From contig CAZCOA010000005.1 in the NCBI GenBank assembly GCA_964500225.1, positions 41,879 through 105,878 of the forward strand: a stretch of 64,000 nucleotides of DNA. The letters are read 5' to 3'. Origin of the DNA: JAAYDY01 sp964500225. GTDB lineage: Bacteria > Planctomycetota > Phycisphaerae > FEN-1346 > JAACEH01. Shown here piece by piece: positions 7,984-16,049 of this stretch; positions within the stretch are counted from its first letter, which is position 1; each line of letters starts with the position of its first letter. The notes below the pieces were generated by a model that was given only the letters and a program-made list of their open reading frames with translations, did no database searches and was not told the DNA's origin. Made by a program: the position numbers and the translations under genes.

Positions 7984-9786
7984 GTGTCAAAGCCTACCAC
8001 AATGCGCACGCACACGTGCGGCGACCTGGGTATCTCCGATGTCGGCGCCACCGTCACCCTGTGCGGCTGGGTCGCCAACTTCCGCGACCACGGCGGCCTG
8101 ATCTTCGTTGACCTCCGTGACCGCTACGGCCTCACCCAGTGCGTCTTCGATCCGGCCATCGCCCCCGAGGCCCACGCCGTCGCCGAACGCGTCCGCAGTG
8201 AATGGGTGCTCCAAGTCGCCGGTCGCGTGCGTAGGCGGCCCGAAGGAATGGTCAACCCCAAAATGACCACCGGCGCCATCGAGATCGAAGCCACGACCCT
8301 GACTGTTCTGAACCAGTCCCTGACGCCTCCGTTCGAAATCTCCGCCGAGAGTGACGCCGGCGAAGACCTGCGGCTGAAGTACCGCTACCTCGACCTGCGC
8401 CGCGCCCCCATGCGCGACGCTCTCGTCGCCCGCAGCCGCATCGCCAAGGCCATGCGAGACTTCTACGACCGCGAAGGTTTCATCGACGTGGAGACGCCGT
8501 TCCTCACCAAGAGCACACCCGAGGGCGCACGCGACTTCCTCGTGCCTTCGCGCGTCAACCCCGGCATGTTCTTCGCACTGCCTCAATCCCCGCAGCTTTT
8601 CAAGCAGATCCTCATGATCGCGGGCTTCGACCGCTACTACCAGATTGTCCGCTGCATGCGCGATGAAGACCTGCGGGCCGACCGGCAGCCGGAGTTCACC
8701 CAACTCGACGTGGAAATGGCCTGCGTTACGGCCGAGGACGTTATCACCACCACCGAACGCATGATTGCTTACGTCGCCAAGACCGCGCTGGACATCGACG
8801 TGCCCTTGCCCATGCCGCGCATGACCTACGACGAGGCCATGCTCCGCTACGGCAAGGACGCCCCCGACACGCGGTTCGAAATGCTCATCCACGACATCAC
8901 GGCCCTGGCCGACGAGACCGATTTCCGCGTCTTTAAGCAGGTTATCCAGTCCGGCGGCGTGGTCCGCGGGCTCTGTGCCAAGGGCGGCGCGCGGCTCACA
9001 CGGAAGGAAATCGACGACCTCACCCCCTTCGCCGCCACCTTCGGCGCCAAGGGCGTTGCCTGGATGAAAATCGACGCCACCGGACCCACCGGCCCCATCG
9101 CCAAGTTCTTCAACGACGATCAACGCAGGCGGCTCCTCGCCGAGTTCGACGCCGGCGAGAACGACCTCCTGCTCTTTGTCGCCGACACCATCCCGGTCAC
9201 GTGCCGTTCGCTGGCCGAGATCCGCCTGAACGTCGGACGCAAACTCGGACTCGTGGACGAAAACAAGTTCGCCTTCACCTGGGTCGTCGATTTTCCGATG
9301 TTCGACTACGACGAGCAGGAGAAGCGATATGTCTCGATGCACCACCCGTTCACCTCGCCGCGCGACGAGGATCTGGACCGGCTGGAAAGCGATCCCCTGA
9401 AAGTCCGGGCGAAGGCCTACGACGTGGTGCTCAACGGCACCGAGTTGGGCGGCGGCAGCATACGCATTCATCGGACCGACGTCCAGCAACGGGTCTTCAA
9501 CCTTCTCGGTATCCGAGAAGCCGATGCCCGCATGAAGTTCGGCTTCCTCCTAGACGCGTTGGCCTACGGCGCCCCGCCCCACGGCGGCATCGCCCTCGGC
9601 ATGGACCGCTGCGTCATGCTCCTGCTCGGCCTCAAGAACATCCGCGACACCATCGCCTTCCCGAAGACGCAGAAGGCCGTGTGCCTGATGACCAACGCTC
9701 CGGGTCCGGTGGACGACCGGCAGCTTCAGGAACTGAGCATCCGCCTGGCCCCCGAGGTCAAGGCCGCCCTGAACGACCAGAAGTAG
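7984..9786 (+). CDS. aspS: Aspartyl-tRNA synthetase
   Basis: This is the class II enzyme that charges tRNA(Asp) with aspartate in the cytosol. The 600-residue length fits bacterial AspRS. An OB-fold anticodon domain comes first (GWVANFRDHGGLIFVDLRDR). The catalytic domain follows with motif 2 (RYYQIVRCMRDEDLRADRQPE) and motif 3 (GGIALGMDRCVMLL), and the bacterial GAD insertion lies between them (about residues 290-410). I choose the GTG at 7984 because GGAG lies seven bases upstream; an ATG at 8002 is the alternative. The pyruvate kinase gene starts 61 bases downstream, so the two are probably cotranscribed. Discriminating versus non-discriminating activity cannot be told from sequence alone. 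Confidence 0.97.
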   Translation: MSKPTTMRTHTCGDLGISDVGATVTLCGWVANFRDHGGLIFVDLRDRYGLTQCVFDPAIAPEAHAVAERVRSEWVLQVAGRVRRRPEGMVNPKMTTGAIEIEATTLTVLNQSLTPPFEISAESDAGEDLRLKYRYLDLRRAPMRDALVARSRIAKAMRDFYDREGFIDVETPFLTKSTPEGARDFLVPSRVNPGMFFALPQSPQLFKQILMIAGFDRYYQIVRCMRDEDLRADRQPEFTQLDVEMACVTAEDVITTTERMIAYVAKTALDIDVPLPMPRMTYDEAMLRYGKDAPDTRFEMLIHDITALADETDFRVFKQVIQSGGVVRGLCAKGGARLTRKEIDDLTPFAATFGAKGVAWMKIDATGPTGPIAKFFNDDQRRRLLAEFDAGENDLLLFVADTIPVTCRSLAEIRLNVGRKLGLVDENKFAFTWVVDFPMFDYDEQEKRYVSMHHPFTSPRDEDLDRLESDPLKVRAKAYDVVLNGTELGGGSIRIHRTDVQQRVFNLLGIREADARMKFGFLLDALAYGAPPHGGIALGMDRCVMLLLGLKNIRDTIAFPKTQKAVCLMTNAPGPVDDRQLQELSIRLAPEVKAALNDQK

Positions 9787-9847
9787 GCCGTTGCCAGGCA
9801 GCCGGCTGCTCAGCGCCACCATCCGACACCCACGGAGGCCACTGACC

Positions 9848-11308
9848 ATGGCATCGGACATCCGCTTCACCAAGATCGTCGCAACAGTCGGCCCCGCCAC
9901 GGAAAGCCAGGACCGGATCCGAACCCTTCTGGAGGCCGGCTGCAATGTCATCCGTCTCAATGCGTCGCACGGATCCGCCCAGTGGCGCACCGACGTCCTC
10001 GCACGGGTGCGACGCACCGCCGACGAGTTGAACCGGCACGTCGCGGTACTGCTGGACCTATGCGGCCCGAAAATTCGCGTCGCGGCCCTCAGCAACGATC
10101 CGCTCTCCCTGGCCGCAGACGACACCATCACCATCGGCCGCCACAGCTTGCCGCAGGGAGCCGTCGGATTCACGTCCACCTATCCCGCCATCGTGGACGA
10201 TTGCCGCGTCAACGAGACCATTCTCCTCGACGACGGGGCGATGCGACTGACCGTCACCGACATCGGCCCCGACACGCTGACGTGCCGCGTCGAGGTTCCG
10301 GGCCTGCTCCTGCCGCGCAAGGGCATCAACCTGCCCGAGACCGCCATCTCGTCCCCGTCGCTCACGCCGAAGGACCTCGACGATCTGGCCTGGGGCCTTG
10401 CCGCCGACGTGGACTACATCGGCCTGTCCTTCGTTCGCCGCCCCGAGGACATCTCGGACCTTCGCCGCCGCATCCGCGAGGCCGGATCGGCCGCGCGAAT
10501 CGTCGCGAAGATCGAGAAACCCGAGGCCGTCGCCGACATCGAACGGATCATCGCCCTGAGCGACGCCGTCATGGTGGCCCGAGGCGACCTGGGCGTCGAA
10601 ATGGATGTCGCCGAGGTTCCCCTCATCCAGAAACGCATCACGCGCTTGGCCATCCGTTCCGCCACGCCCGTCATCATCGCCACCCAGATGTTGCAGACGA
10701 TGATCCACCAGCCCTATCCCACGCGGGCCGAGGTGTCCGACATCGCCAATGCCATCCTCGACGGGGCCGATGCCATCATGCTGTCGGGCGAAACCGCCGT
10801 CGGAGCATATCCGCGTGAGGCCGTCGCCGTCATGGACCGCATCGCCAATCTCACCGAGGACCACGAGAAGGAATTCGGCACGCCCTGTCCGCCTCCGGAG
10901 CCGACGCCAAGCCCCGCCCCCACTGACAACGGCCGGCAGCCCATGCCGCCCCTGAATCGCGCCCTGGCCGACGGGGCCGTCCGCGTCGCAGCCGATGTCG
11001 GCGCCAAGGCCATCGTGGTACTGACTCACACCGGCGCCACTGCCCTGGCCGTCAGTAAGCAGCGGCCGAACATCCCTATTATCGCCATCAGCGACCGACT
11101 CCAGACATGCCGCCAGGCGACGCTCTATCATGGCGTGATCGCCATCTACCACCCCGACCACATCCAGACTCCGGACGTGCGGCAGCGCGTCAGCGAGTTG
11201 CTGGCCGATGGGAAATGGGTTGAGCCGGGCTCGACCGTCGTTATAATCAGCGGTCAGTTCCCGGGTACCCCCGGCCTGAGCGACATTCTTCAGGTTCACC
11301 GACTCTGA
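9848..11308 (+). CDS. pyk: Pyruvate kinase
   Basis: The enzyme converts phosphoenolpyruvate and ADP to pyruvate and ATP in the last step of glycolysis. The 486 residues begin with the typical TKIVATVGPA strand and RLNASHG. The catalytic (beta/alpha)8 barrel holds VAKIEKPEAV and MVARGDLGVE, with DGADAIMLSGETAVG near its end. A B-domain insertion lies at about residues 75-170, and the C-terminal allosteric domain (ALADGAVRVAADVGAKAIVV) is complete. The ATG at 9848 follows a GGAGG site. It lies between aspS and a lipoprotein gene in one run. A pyruvate phosphate dikinase gene, catalysing the reverse-capable step, lies 2 kb away on the other strand. Confidence 0.97.
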   Translation: MASDIRFTKIVATVGPATESQDRIRTLLEAGCNVIRLNASHGSAQWRTDVLARVRRTADELNRHVAVLLDLCGPKIRVAALSNDPLSLAADDTITIGRHSLPQGAVGFTSTYPAIVDDCRVNETILLDDGAMRLTVTDIGPDTLTCRVEVPGLLLPRKGINLPETAISSPSLTPKDLDDLAWGLAADVDYIGLSFVRRPEDISDLRRRIREAGSAARIVAKIEKPEAVADIERIIALSDAVMVARGDLGVEMDVAEVPLIQKRITRLAIRSATPVIIATQMLQTMIHQPYPTRAEVSDIANAILDGADAIMLSGETAVGAYPREAVAVMDRIANLTEDHEKEFGTPCPPPEPTPSPAPTDNGRQPMPPLNRALADGAVRVAADVGAKAIVVLTHTGATALAVSKQRPNIPIIAISDRLQTCRQATLYHGVIAIYHPDHIQTPDVRQRVSELLADGKWVEPGSTVVIISGQFPGTPGLSDILQVHRL

Positions 11309-11342
11309 TGCACATGGCACCATCCATGGAGACACCGTCCTC

Positions 11343-11963
11343 ATGCACGCATCACAGAGACTCGTCCTGATAGCAGGCCTCGCGGCAGCCGCCATCGCAG
11401 CCGCCGCCGGCTGTCGTCCCGCCGCCGAGCCTACCAATCCCATCATCGTGGCTTCTCACGACCGCCTGCTCATCCGGCAGCAGATCACCGAGATGCTGGA
11501 AGACATGTTCTTCGAGGTGGAACGCCCGCCGCGCGACCCGGAACGCATCGACACGCTGCCCCTCGTCTCGGCACATCCCACCGAGTTCTGGCGACCCGAC
11601 GTGCGGACGCTTGAGGACAAGGTCGAAAGCTCCCTGCACACCGTGCGGCGGACGGTCACCATTTTCCTGCGCGATCCGGCCCAGGGCGAAGCGTCTCCGT
11701 CCGCGCCGGTCGCCGCGCCCGCGGCCCCGGCCAACAGCGGCTTGAGCATCGAAGTGATTGTTCGCAAGGAACGGTTAGCCATCGCAGGCGCCCTCAACGC
11801 CACCAGCGCAGGCGACATGTACTCGGTCTATAGCGGCCGCATCCGGGCCCTCGAAGACTACGAGGCCCACTACGGCGTTGGCGAAACCTGGGTGGACCAT
11901 GGCCGCGACGCCGCCCTTGAGCAGTATCTCCTAAAGCATATCCTGAAACGGATAGGCTCTTAG
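11343..11963 (+). CDS. Predicted lipoprotein of unknown function
   Basis: The 206-residue product begins with a hydrophobic signal ending in an AAGC lipobox (C24), so it should be lipid-anchored. The mature part has mixed helix and strand and a Pro/Ala-rich linker near residues 115-130, and I do not recognise a domain. It starts 34 bases after pyk and probably shares its transcript. Its stop codon (11961-11963) overlaps by two bases the stop of the small convergent frame on the minus strand. Confidence 0.65.
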   Translation: MHASQRLVLIAGLAAAAIAAAAGCRPAAEPTNPIIVASHDRLLIRQQITEMLEDMFFEVERPPRDPERIDTLPLVSAHPTEFWRPDVRTLEDKVESSLHTVRRTVTIFLRDPAQGEASPSAPVAAPAAPANSGLSIEVIVRKERLAIAGALNATSAGDMYSVYSGRIRALEDYEAHYGVGETWVDHGRDAALEQYLLKHILKRIGS

Positions 11964-12229
11964 TCACCCGCCGCCTGATACTGGATGGACTGGCTGGTGA
12001 CCTGTCGCGGCCCATAGAGCTTGCGCGTGGCGCCGACCGTCCGCGCCTCCTCGGAGAAGAGTTTCATCTGCGCCTCGGCAAGCACCTCGGCAAGAAGCGA
12101 CTTGTACTGCTCGTTGAGCGGCGCGCGAAGCCGGCGCGCCTGATAGCCATAGAGTCGCGCGTACCCCCCCCCATCGCCCACGCTTGGCGCCGCCGTGGCC
12201 TTATACGGCCGACCGTGCCCAACGCGCAA
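11960..12229 (-). CDS. Small unidentified frame, possibly the 3' remnant of a gene
   Basis: The last 60 or so codons have the strong G/C third-position bias of real genes here and encode a helical, charged segment (residues YKSLLAEVLAEAQMKLFSEE), ending in a normal stop. There is no convincing start codon or ribosome site at the 5' end; TTG at 12229 is only the first possible start after a stop. A run of nine C (12162-12170; G on the coding strand) lies within the frame, where an indel would change the upstream phase. It could be a small gene, a decayed gene or a sequencing-length error. No function is assigned. Confidence 0.35.
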   Translation of the reverse strand: MRVGHGRPYKATAAPSVGDGGGYARLYGYQARRLRAPLNEQYKSLLAEVLAEAQMKLFSEEARTVGATRKLYGPRQVTSQSIQYQAAGD

Positions 12230-12290
12230 CCGCCCCGCACCGCTAACGGCTGTCGCGGTTCAGGGCCTCATTCCACCAAGAAATGCCACC

Positions 12291-12585
12291 ATGCGACACA
12301 TCATACTTCTGGCCGTCCTCACACCGGCGCCGTCTTCTGCTCTGCCACCGATACTAACTGGTGCGATTTCGAGAGCCACAAGGGCGTGTCCTCGGTGCCC
12401 TGGACGGGCAAAAAACAGGTGGCTGCCGAGGCGGATAGGTTCGTCCAGTTCGGCGACTTCGACCTGGATACGGTCATCCCCCAGATACAATTCACCTACA
12501 ACGGCTACGTCCGGTTCAACGGCGGCGCTGAACCTGGCGACCTTGTCGATCCTGCTAAACGTCCTGAACGGCGAGCCCACCCCCT
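12291..12585 (+). pseudogene. Probable remnant of a secreted-protein gene, frame disrupted
   Basis: An ATG at 12291 opens a signal-peptide-like stretch (MRHIILLAVL). The coding-like reading then continues in a different frame, with high G/C at third positions and a protein-like composition (TDTNWCDFESHKGV, then QFGDFDLDTVIPQIQFTYNG). After about 12530 the better frame appears to switch back. No single frame spans the stretch. I read it as a decayed gene of unknown family, though the apparent shifts could also be chance in GC-rich DNA. The rest of the 715 bases from 11964 to 12678 holds the minus-strand frame above and a terminator. Confidence 0.3.
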
Positions 12586-12623
12586 ATGGTCGCCTTCCCA
12601 TGGATCCGCCATGTGCCAAAGAA

Positions 12624-12653
12624 AAACCCCCGCTCCTATCGGAACGGGGGTTT
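12624..12653 (-). terminator. Rho-independent terminator of the cold-shock gene
   Basis: The stem AAACCCCCG/CGGGGGTTT (12624-12632 with 12645-12653) has further pairing inside it. On the minus strand it runs into TTTTTCTTT, 26 bases past the cold-shock stop codon. Confidence 0.75.
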
Positions 12654-12678
12654 CGCTAGTTACAACGTGCTCAGCAAC

Positions 12679-12882
12679 TCACGACACGCGGCGCACGTTC
12701 TCGGCCTTCGGGCCCTTCGGACCCTGGGCAACGTCGAACTCGACCGTGTCGCCTTCGGACAGGGTCTTGAAGCCATCGCCCTGAATGCCGCTGTGGTGGA
12801 CGAACACGTCGCCGCCGCCGTCCTGTTCAAAGAATCCATAACCCTTCTGATCATTGAACCACTTCACTCTACCTCGAGCCAT
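12679..12882 (-). CDS. Cold-shock domain protein
   Basis: The 67-residue protein is a single cold-shock domain, an OB-fold that binds single-stranded RNA and DNA. RNP1 is KGYGFF and RNP2 is DVFVHH; the C-terminal GPKGPKAENV is typical of the family. I start at the ATG at 12882 because the domain begins there (MARGRVKWF) and GGAG lies upstream. It has its own strong promoter, a leader of about 160 bases and a terminator, so it is monocistronic. The long leader resembles those of cspA-type genes that respond to temperature by RNA structure, but I have not shown such a fold here. Confidence 0.95.
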   Translation of the reverse strand: MARGRVKWFNDQKGYGFFEQDGGGDVFVHHSGIQGDGFKTLSEGDTVEFDVAQGPKGPKAENVRRVS

Positions 12883-13051
12883 TACCGTACTCTCCATAAG
12901 TCCTTCCCGGTCAGTGTTTTGATCGGCAAACCGCCCCCAGGAAGAATCCGACGGTGCCGACATTCTGTGCGAACTGCCCCCGGCAGTTCCAGCTCCGGGA
13001 AAATAGGCTCATACGGCTGTGCCCACGCTCCGCAGAGTCTCGCAGTACGAA

Positions 13052-13080
13052 ATCATAGCGACCTGCCTCCAGCGTGTCAA
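13052..13080 (-). promoter_or_regulatory. Strong sigma-70-like promoter of the cold-shock gene
   Basis: On the minus strand TTGACA (13075-13080) and TATGAT (13052-13057) are exactly 17 bases apart, with an A/T-rich stretch upstream. This is the best match to the consensus in the window. It implies transcription from about 13045 and a leader of about 160 bases. The 329 bases from 12883 to 13211 otherwise hold only this leader and the ppdK terminator. Confidence 0.8.
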
Positions 13081-13138
13081 ATCAAATCAACCATACCCAA
13101 AAGAAAGCATGCCGTCGGTACAGAGGCGCCGAAAACAA

Positions 13139-13172
13139 CGGCGGCGACCTTCCCTTTCGGGCGTCGCCGCCG
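13139..13172 (-). terminator. Rho-independent terminator of ppdK
   Basis: A 10-bp stem CGGCGGCGAC/GTCGCCGCCG (13139-13148 with 13163-13172) encloses a small CCC-GAAA-GGG hairpin. It is followed on the minus strand by TTGTTTTC, 39 bases after the ppdK stop codon. Confidence 0.7.
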
Positions 13173-13211
13173 TGACAATATGCCTTTTTAAGCAGAAAAC
13201 GCCATATTCTA

Positions 13212-15884
13212 CTACTTCCGGAGGGCCGCCTGAGCTGCCGCCAGCCGCGCGATCGGCACGCGGAACGGGCTGCACGACACGTAATTCATGCCCACGCGGT
13301 GACAAAATTCCACACTCGACGGCTCACCGCCGTGCTCGCCGCAGATACCCACCTTCAGGTTCTTGCGTGTCGAACGGCCCTTCTTGATCCCGATCTCGAT
13401 CAACTGTCCCACGCCTTCCTGATCCAGGGCCTGGAACGGGTCTCGGGTCAGGATCTCGCGTTCGATGTACTTCGGCACAAAGGTGCCCACGTCGTCACGC
13501 GAGTATCCGAAGGTCATCTGCGTCAGGTCGTTCGTTCCGAAACTGAAGAACTCGGCCGTCTCGGCAATCGTATCGGCCACCAGGGCGGCACGCGGGACCT
13601 CGATCATCGTGCCGACCATATACTTTACTTTGACCTTCTTCTTCTCCATCACGTCCTTGGCCGTCTGATGCACCAGGGCCGCCTGCACTTCGATCTCGCG
13701 GCGGACACCAACCAGCGGAATCATGATTTCCGGAAGCACCTTCACGCCCGCGGCCTGCACGTTGCACGCGGCCTCGATGATGGCTTGCACCTGCATTTCG
13801 GAAATTTCCGGGTACACAACGCCGAGGCGGCAGCCGCGGAACCCGAGCATCGGATTCATCTCGTGAAGCTGCGCCACCTTCGCCTTGACCTTCTCGATGC
13901 TCACGCCCAAGCGAGCGGCCATCTCCTGCTGGTTCTTGTCGTCGTTCGGCAGGAACTCGTGCAGCGGTGGATCGAGCAGGCGGATCGTCACCGGCAACCC
14001 ATCCATGGCCTTGAATATACCTTCGAAGTCCTGCCGCTGCATGGGCAGCAGTTTCTTCAGGGCCTCGCGTCGGGCGGCCTCGTCGTCGGCCATGATCATC
14101 TCGCGGACGGCCCAAATGCGGTCGCCCTCGAAGAACATGTGCTCGGTCCGAGTCAGACCGATGCCCTCAGCGCCGAAATCGCGGGCCACCTGGGCATCAT
14201 GCGGCGTATCGGCATTGGTCCGCACACCGATCTTGCGGAAGCCGTCCGCCCACTTCATCAGCGTCTCGAAATCCTTGCTCATCTTCGGCTCAACCGTCGG
14301 CACCTGACCCAACATGACCTCGCCCGTCGTGCCGTCGATCGACAGCCAATCGTGCTCATTGATCACCGTGTTGCCGACGGTGATCTGTTTATTCTTGTAG
14401 TCGATGTGCAGCGCGCCGCAACCGGCCACGCACGTCTTGCCCATACCGCGGGCCACCACGGCCGCATGGCTCGTCATGCCGCCCGTGGAGGTCAGAATAC
14501 CCTGGGCCGCGGCCATGCCGCCGATGTCCTCGGGGCTCGTCTCGTGACGCACCAGCAGCACCTTCTCCCCCAGCTCGGCCTGAACTTCGGCATCGGCCGC
14601 CGAGAAACACACTTTGCCACTGGCGGCGCCGGGGCTCGCCGCCAGCCCCTTGGCGATCACGTTGCGAGGCGCCTTCGGATCGAACGTCGGGTGCAGCAAC
14701 TGGTCGAGCATCTGCGGGTCCACACGAAGCACTGCCGTCTTCTTGTCGATCAGCTTCTCGCCCACCATGTCCACGGCGATCTTCACGGCCGCGGCAGCGG
14801 TGCGCTTGCCCGTGCGGGTCTGAAGCATGTACAGCTTCTCTTCCTGGATCGTGAACTCGAAGTCCTGGACATCTTTGTAATGTTTCTCCAGGCGGCTCTT
14901 GATCTTCAACAGCTCGGCATGACATTTCGGCAGATACTGGGTCAACTGGGCAATCGGCAGCGGTGTACGGATGCCGGCCACCACGTCCTCGCCCTGGGCG
15001 TTCATCAGGAACTCGCCGTAGAACACGTTCTCGCCCGTGGCCGGGTCGCGCGTAAAGCACACGCCCGTGCCCGACGTGTTGCCCATGTTGCCGTACACCA
15101 TGGCCTGGACGTTGACGGCCGTGCCCTTCAGCCCCGTGATGTGGTTCAGTTGGCGGTACTTGATCGCTCGCGGCGCCTGCCACGACCCAAGGACGGCGTT
15201 GATGGCCAGCTCGAGCTGCTTGCGCGGATCCGACGGGAACGGCGACTTCACGTGCTTCTGATACACGTCCTGGTACGCCGCACAGAGCTCCTTCAGATCG
15301 GCAGCCGAAAGCTCCGTATCCTCTTTCACACCCCGCTTCTTCTTCAGCAGCGTCATCTGTTCTTCGAAGTGCTCGTGGGCCACTCCCATGACCACGTCGC
15401 CGAACATGTTGATAAACCGGCGATAGGCGTCCCACGCAAACCGTTCGTTGCCGCTCTTGGCAATGAGGCCCTGGACTGCCTTTTCATTCAGGCCCAGGTT
15501 GAGCACCGTGTCCATCATGCCCGGCATGCTCACCGCCGCCCCCGAGCGCACGCTCACCAGCAGCGGGTCGCTGTCGTCGCCGAACTTCTGGTTCATCACT
15601 TTCTCGAGCTTGGCGATGTTCTCGTTGATCTGCTTTTCCAGCCCGGCCGGCCACTTCTTCCCGGCCTTGTAGTACAGTTCGCACACATCGGTCACAATGG
15701 TAAACCCGGGAGGCACCGGCAAACCGATGTTGGTCATTTCCGCCAGGTTGGCACCCTTGCCGCCCAGCACTGCCTTCATGTCGGCGCGGCCTTCAGCCTT
15801 GCCGCCGCCAAAGAAATAGACCAGCTTCTTTGCTTTCGTCCCTGTCTTTGCTTTTGTTTTTGCTTTTGCTTTCGCCTTCGCCAT
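13212..15884 (-). CDS. ppdK: Pyruvate, phosphate dikinase
   Basis: The enzyme interconverts pyruvate, ATP and phosphate with PEP, AMP and PPi. It has 890 residues. Order of domains: ATP-grasp N-terminal part (GGKGANLAEMTNIGLPVPPGF), then the swivelling phosphohistidine domain with GGMTSHAAVVARGMGK (catalytic H473). The C-terminal PEP/pyruvate barrel follows (GLTRTEHMFF, GTNDLTQMTFGYSRDD, CGEHGGEP). The ATG at 15884 follows AAGGGAG. The first 20 residues are an unusual Lys/Ala repeat before the conserved start (KLVYFFGGG). It has its own promoter, leader and terminator. With pyk nearby, the cell has both the ATP- and PPi-linked steps at pyruvate. No PPDK regulatory kinase gene is in the window. 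Confidence 0.97.
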   Translation of the reverse strand: MAKAKAKAKTKAKTGTKAKKLVYFFGGGKAEGRADMKAVLGGKGANLAEMTNIGLPVPPGFTIVTDVCELYYKAGKKWPAGLEKQINENIAKLEKVMNQKFGDDSDPLLVSVRSGAAVSMPGMMDTVLNLGLNEKAVQGLIAKSGNERFAWDAYRRFINMFGDVVMGVAHEHFEEQMTLLKKKRGVKEDTELSAADLKELCAAYQDVYQKHVKSPFPSDPRKQLELAINAVLGSWQAPRAIKYRQLNHITGLKGTAVNVQAMVYGNMGNTSGTGVCFTRDPATGENVFYGEFLMNAQGEDVVAGIRTPLPIAQLTQYLPKCHAELLKIKSRLEKHYKDVQDFEFTIQEEKLYMLQTRTGKRTAAAAVKIAVDMVGEKLIDKKTAVLRVDPQMLDQLLHPTFDPKAPRNVIAKGLAASPGAASGKVCFSAADAEVQAELGEKVLLVRHETSPEDIGGMAAAQGILTSTGGMTSHAAVVARGMGKTCVAGCGALHIDYKNKQITVGNTVINEHDWLSIDGTTGEVMLGQVPTVEPKMSKDFETLMKWADGFRKIGVRTNADTPHDAQVARDFGAEGIGLTRTEHMFFEGDRIWAVREMIMADDEAARREALKKLLPMQRQDFEGIFKAMDGLPVTIRLLDPPLHEFLPNDDKNQQEMAARLGVSIEKVKAKVAQLHEMNPMLGFRGCRLGVVYPEISEMQVQAIIEAACNVQAAGVKVLPEIMIPLVGVRREIEVQAALVHQTAKDVMEKKKVKVKYMVGTMIEVPRAALVADTIAETAEFFSFGTNDLTQMTFGYSRDDVGTFVPKYIEREILTRDPFQALDQEGVGQLIEIGIKKGRSTRKNLKVGICGEHGGEPSSVEFCHRVGMNYVSCSPFRVPIARLAAAQAALRK

Positions 15885-15986
15885 CGCAATTCTCCCTTGC
15901 CGGTACATCATGCCTAATGACACCGCCCCGAAGAACGCCCGCGCCCTCCGTGTACGGCCGTCTAGTCGAGCATACAAAGAGCAGAA

Positions 15987-16015
15987 ACACTATCAGAGAT
16001 TTTATGCAAAGTCAA
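15987..16015 (-). promoter_or_regulatory. Promoter of ppdK
   Basis: On the minus strand TTGACT (16010-16015) and TAGTGT (15987-15992) are 17 bases apart, giving a leader of about 95 bases. Confidence 0.6.
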
Positions 16016-16049
16016 TGTCTTTCGCGAAACGGCCCCTCAAGCTCAAGCC

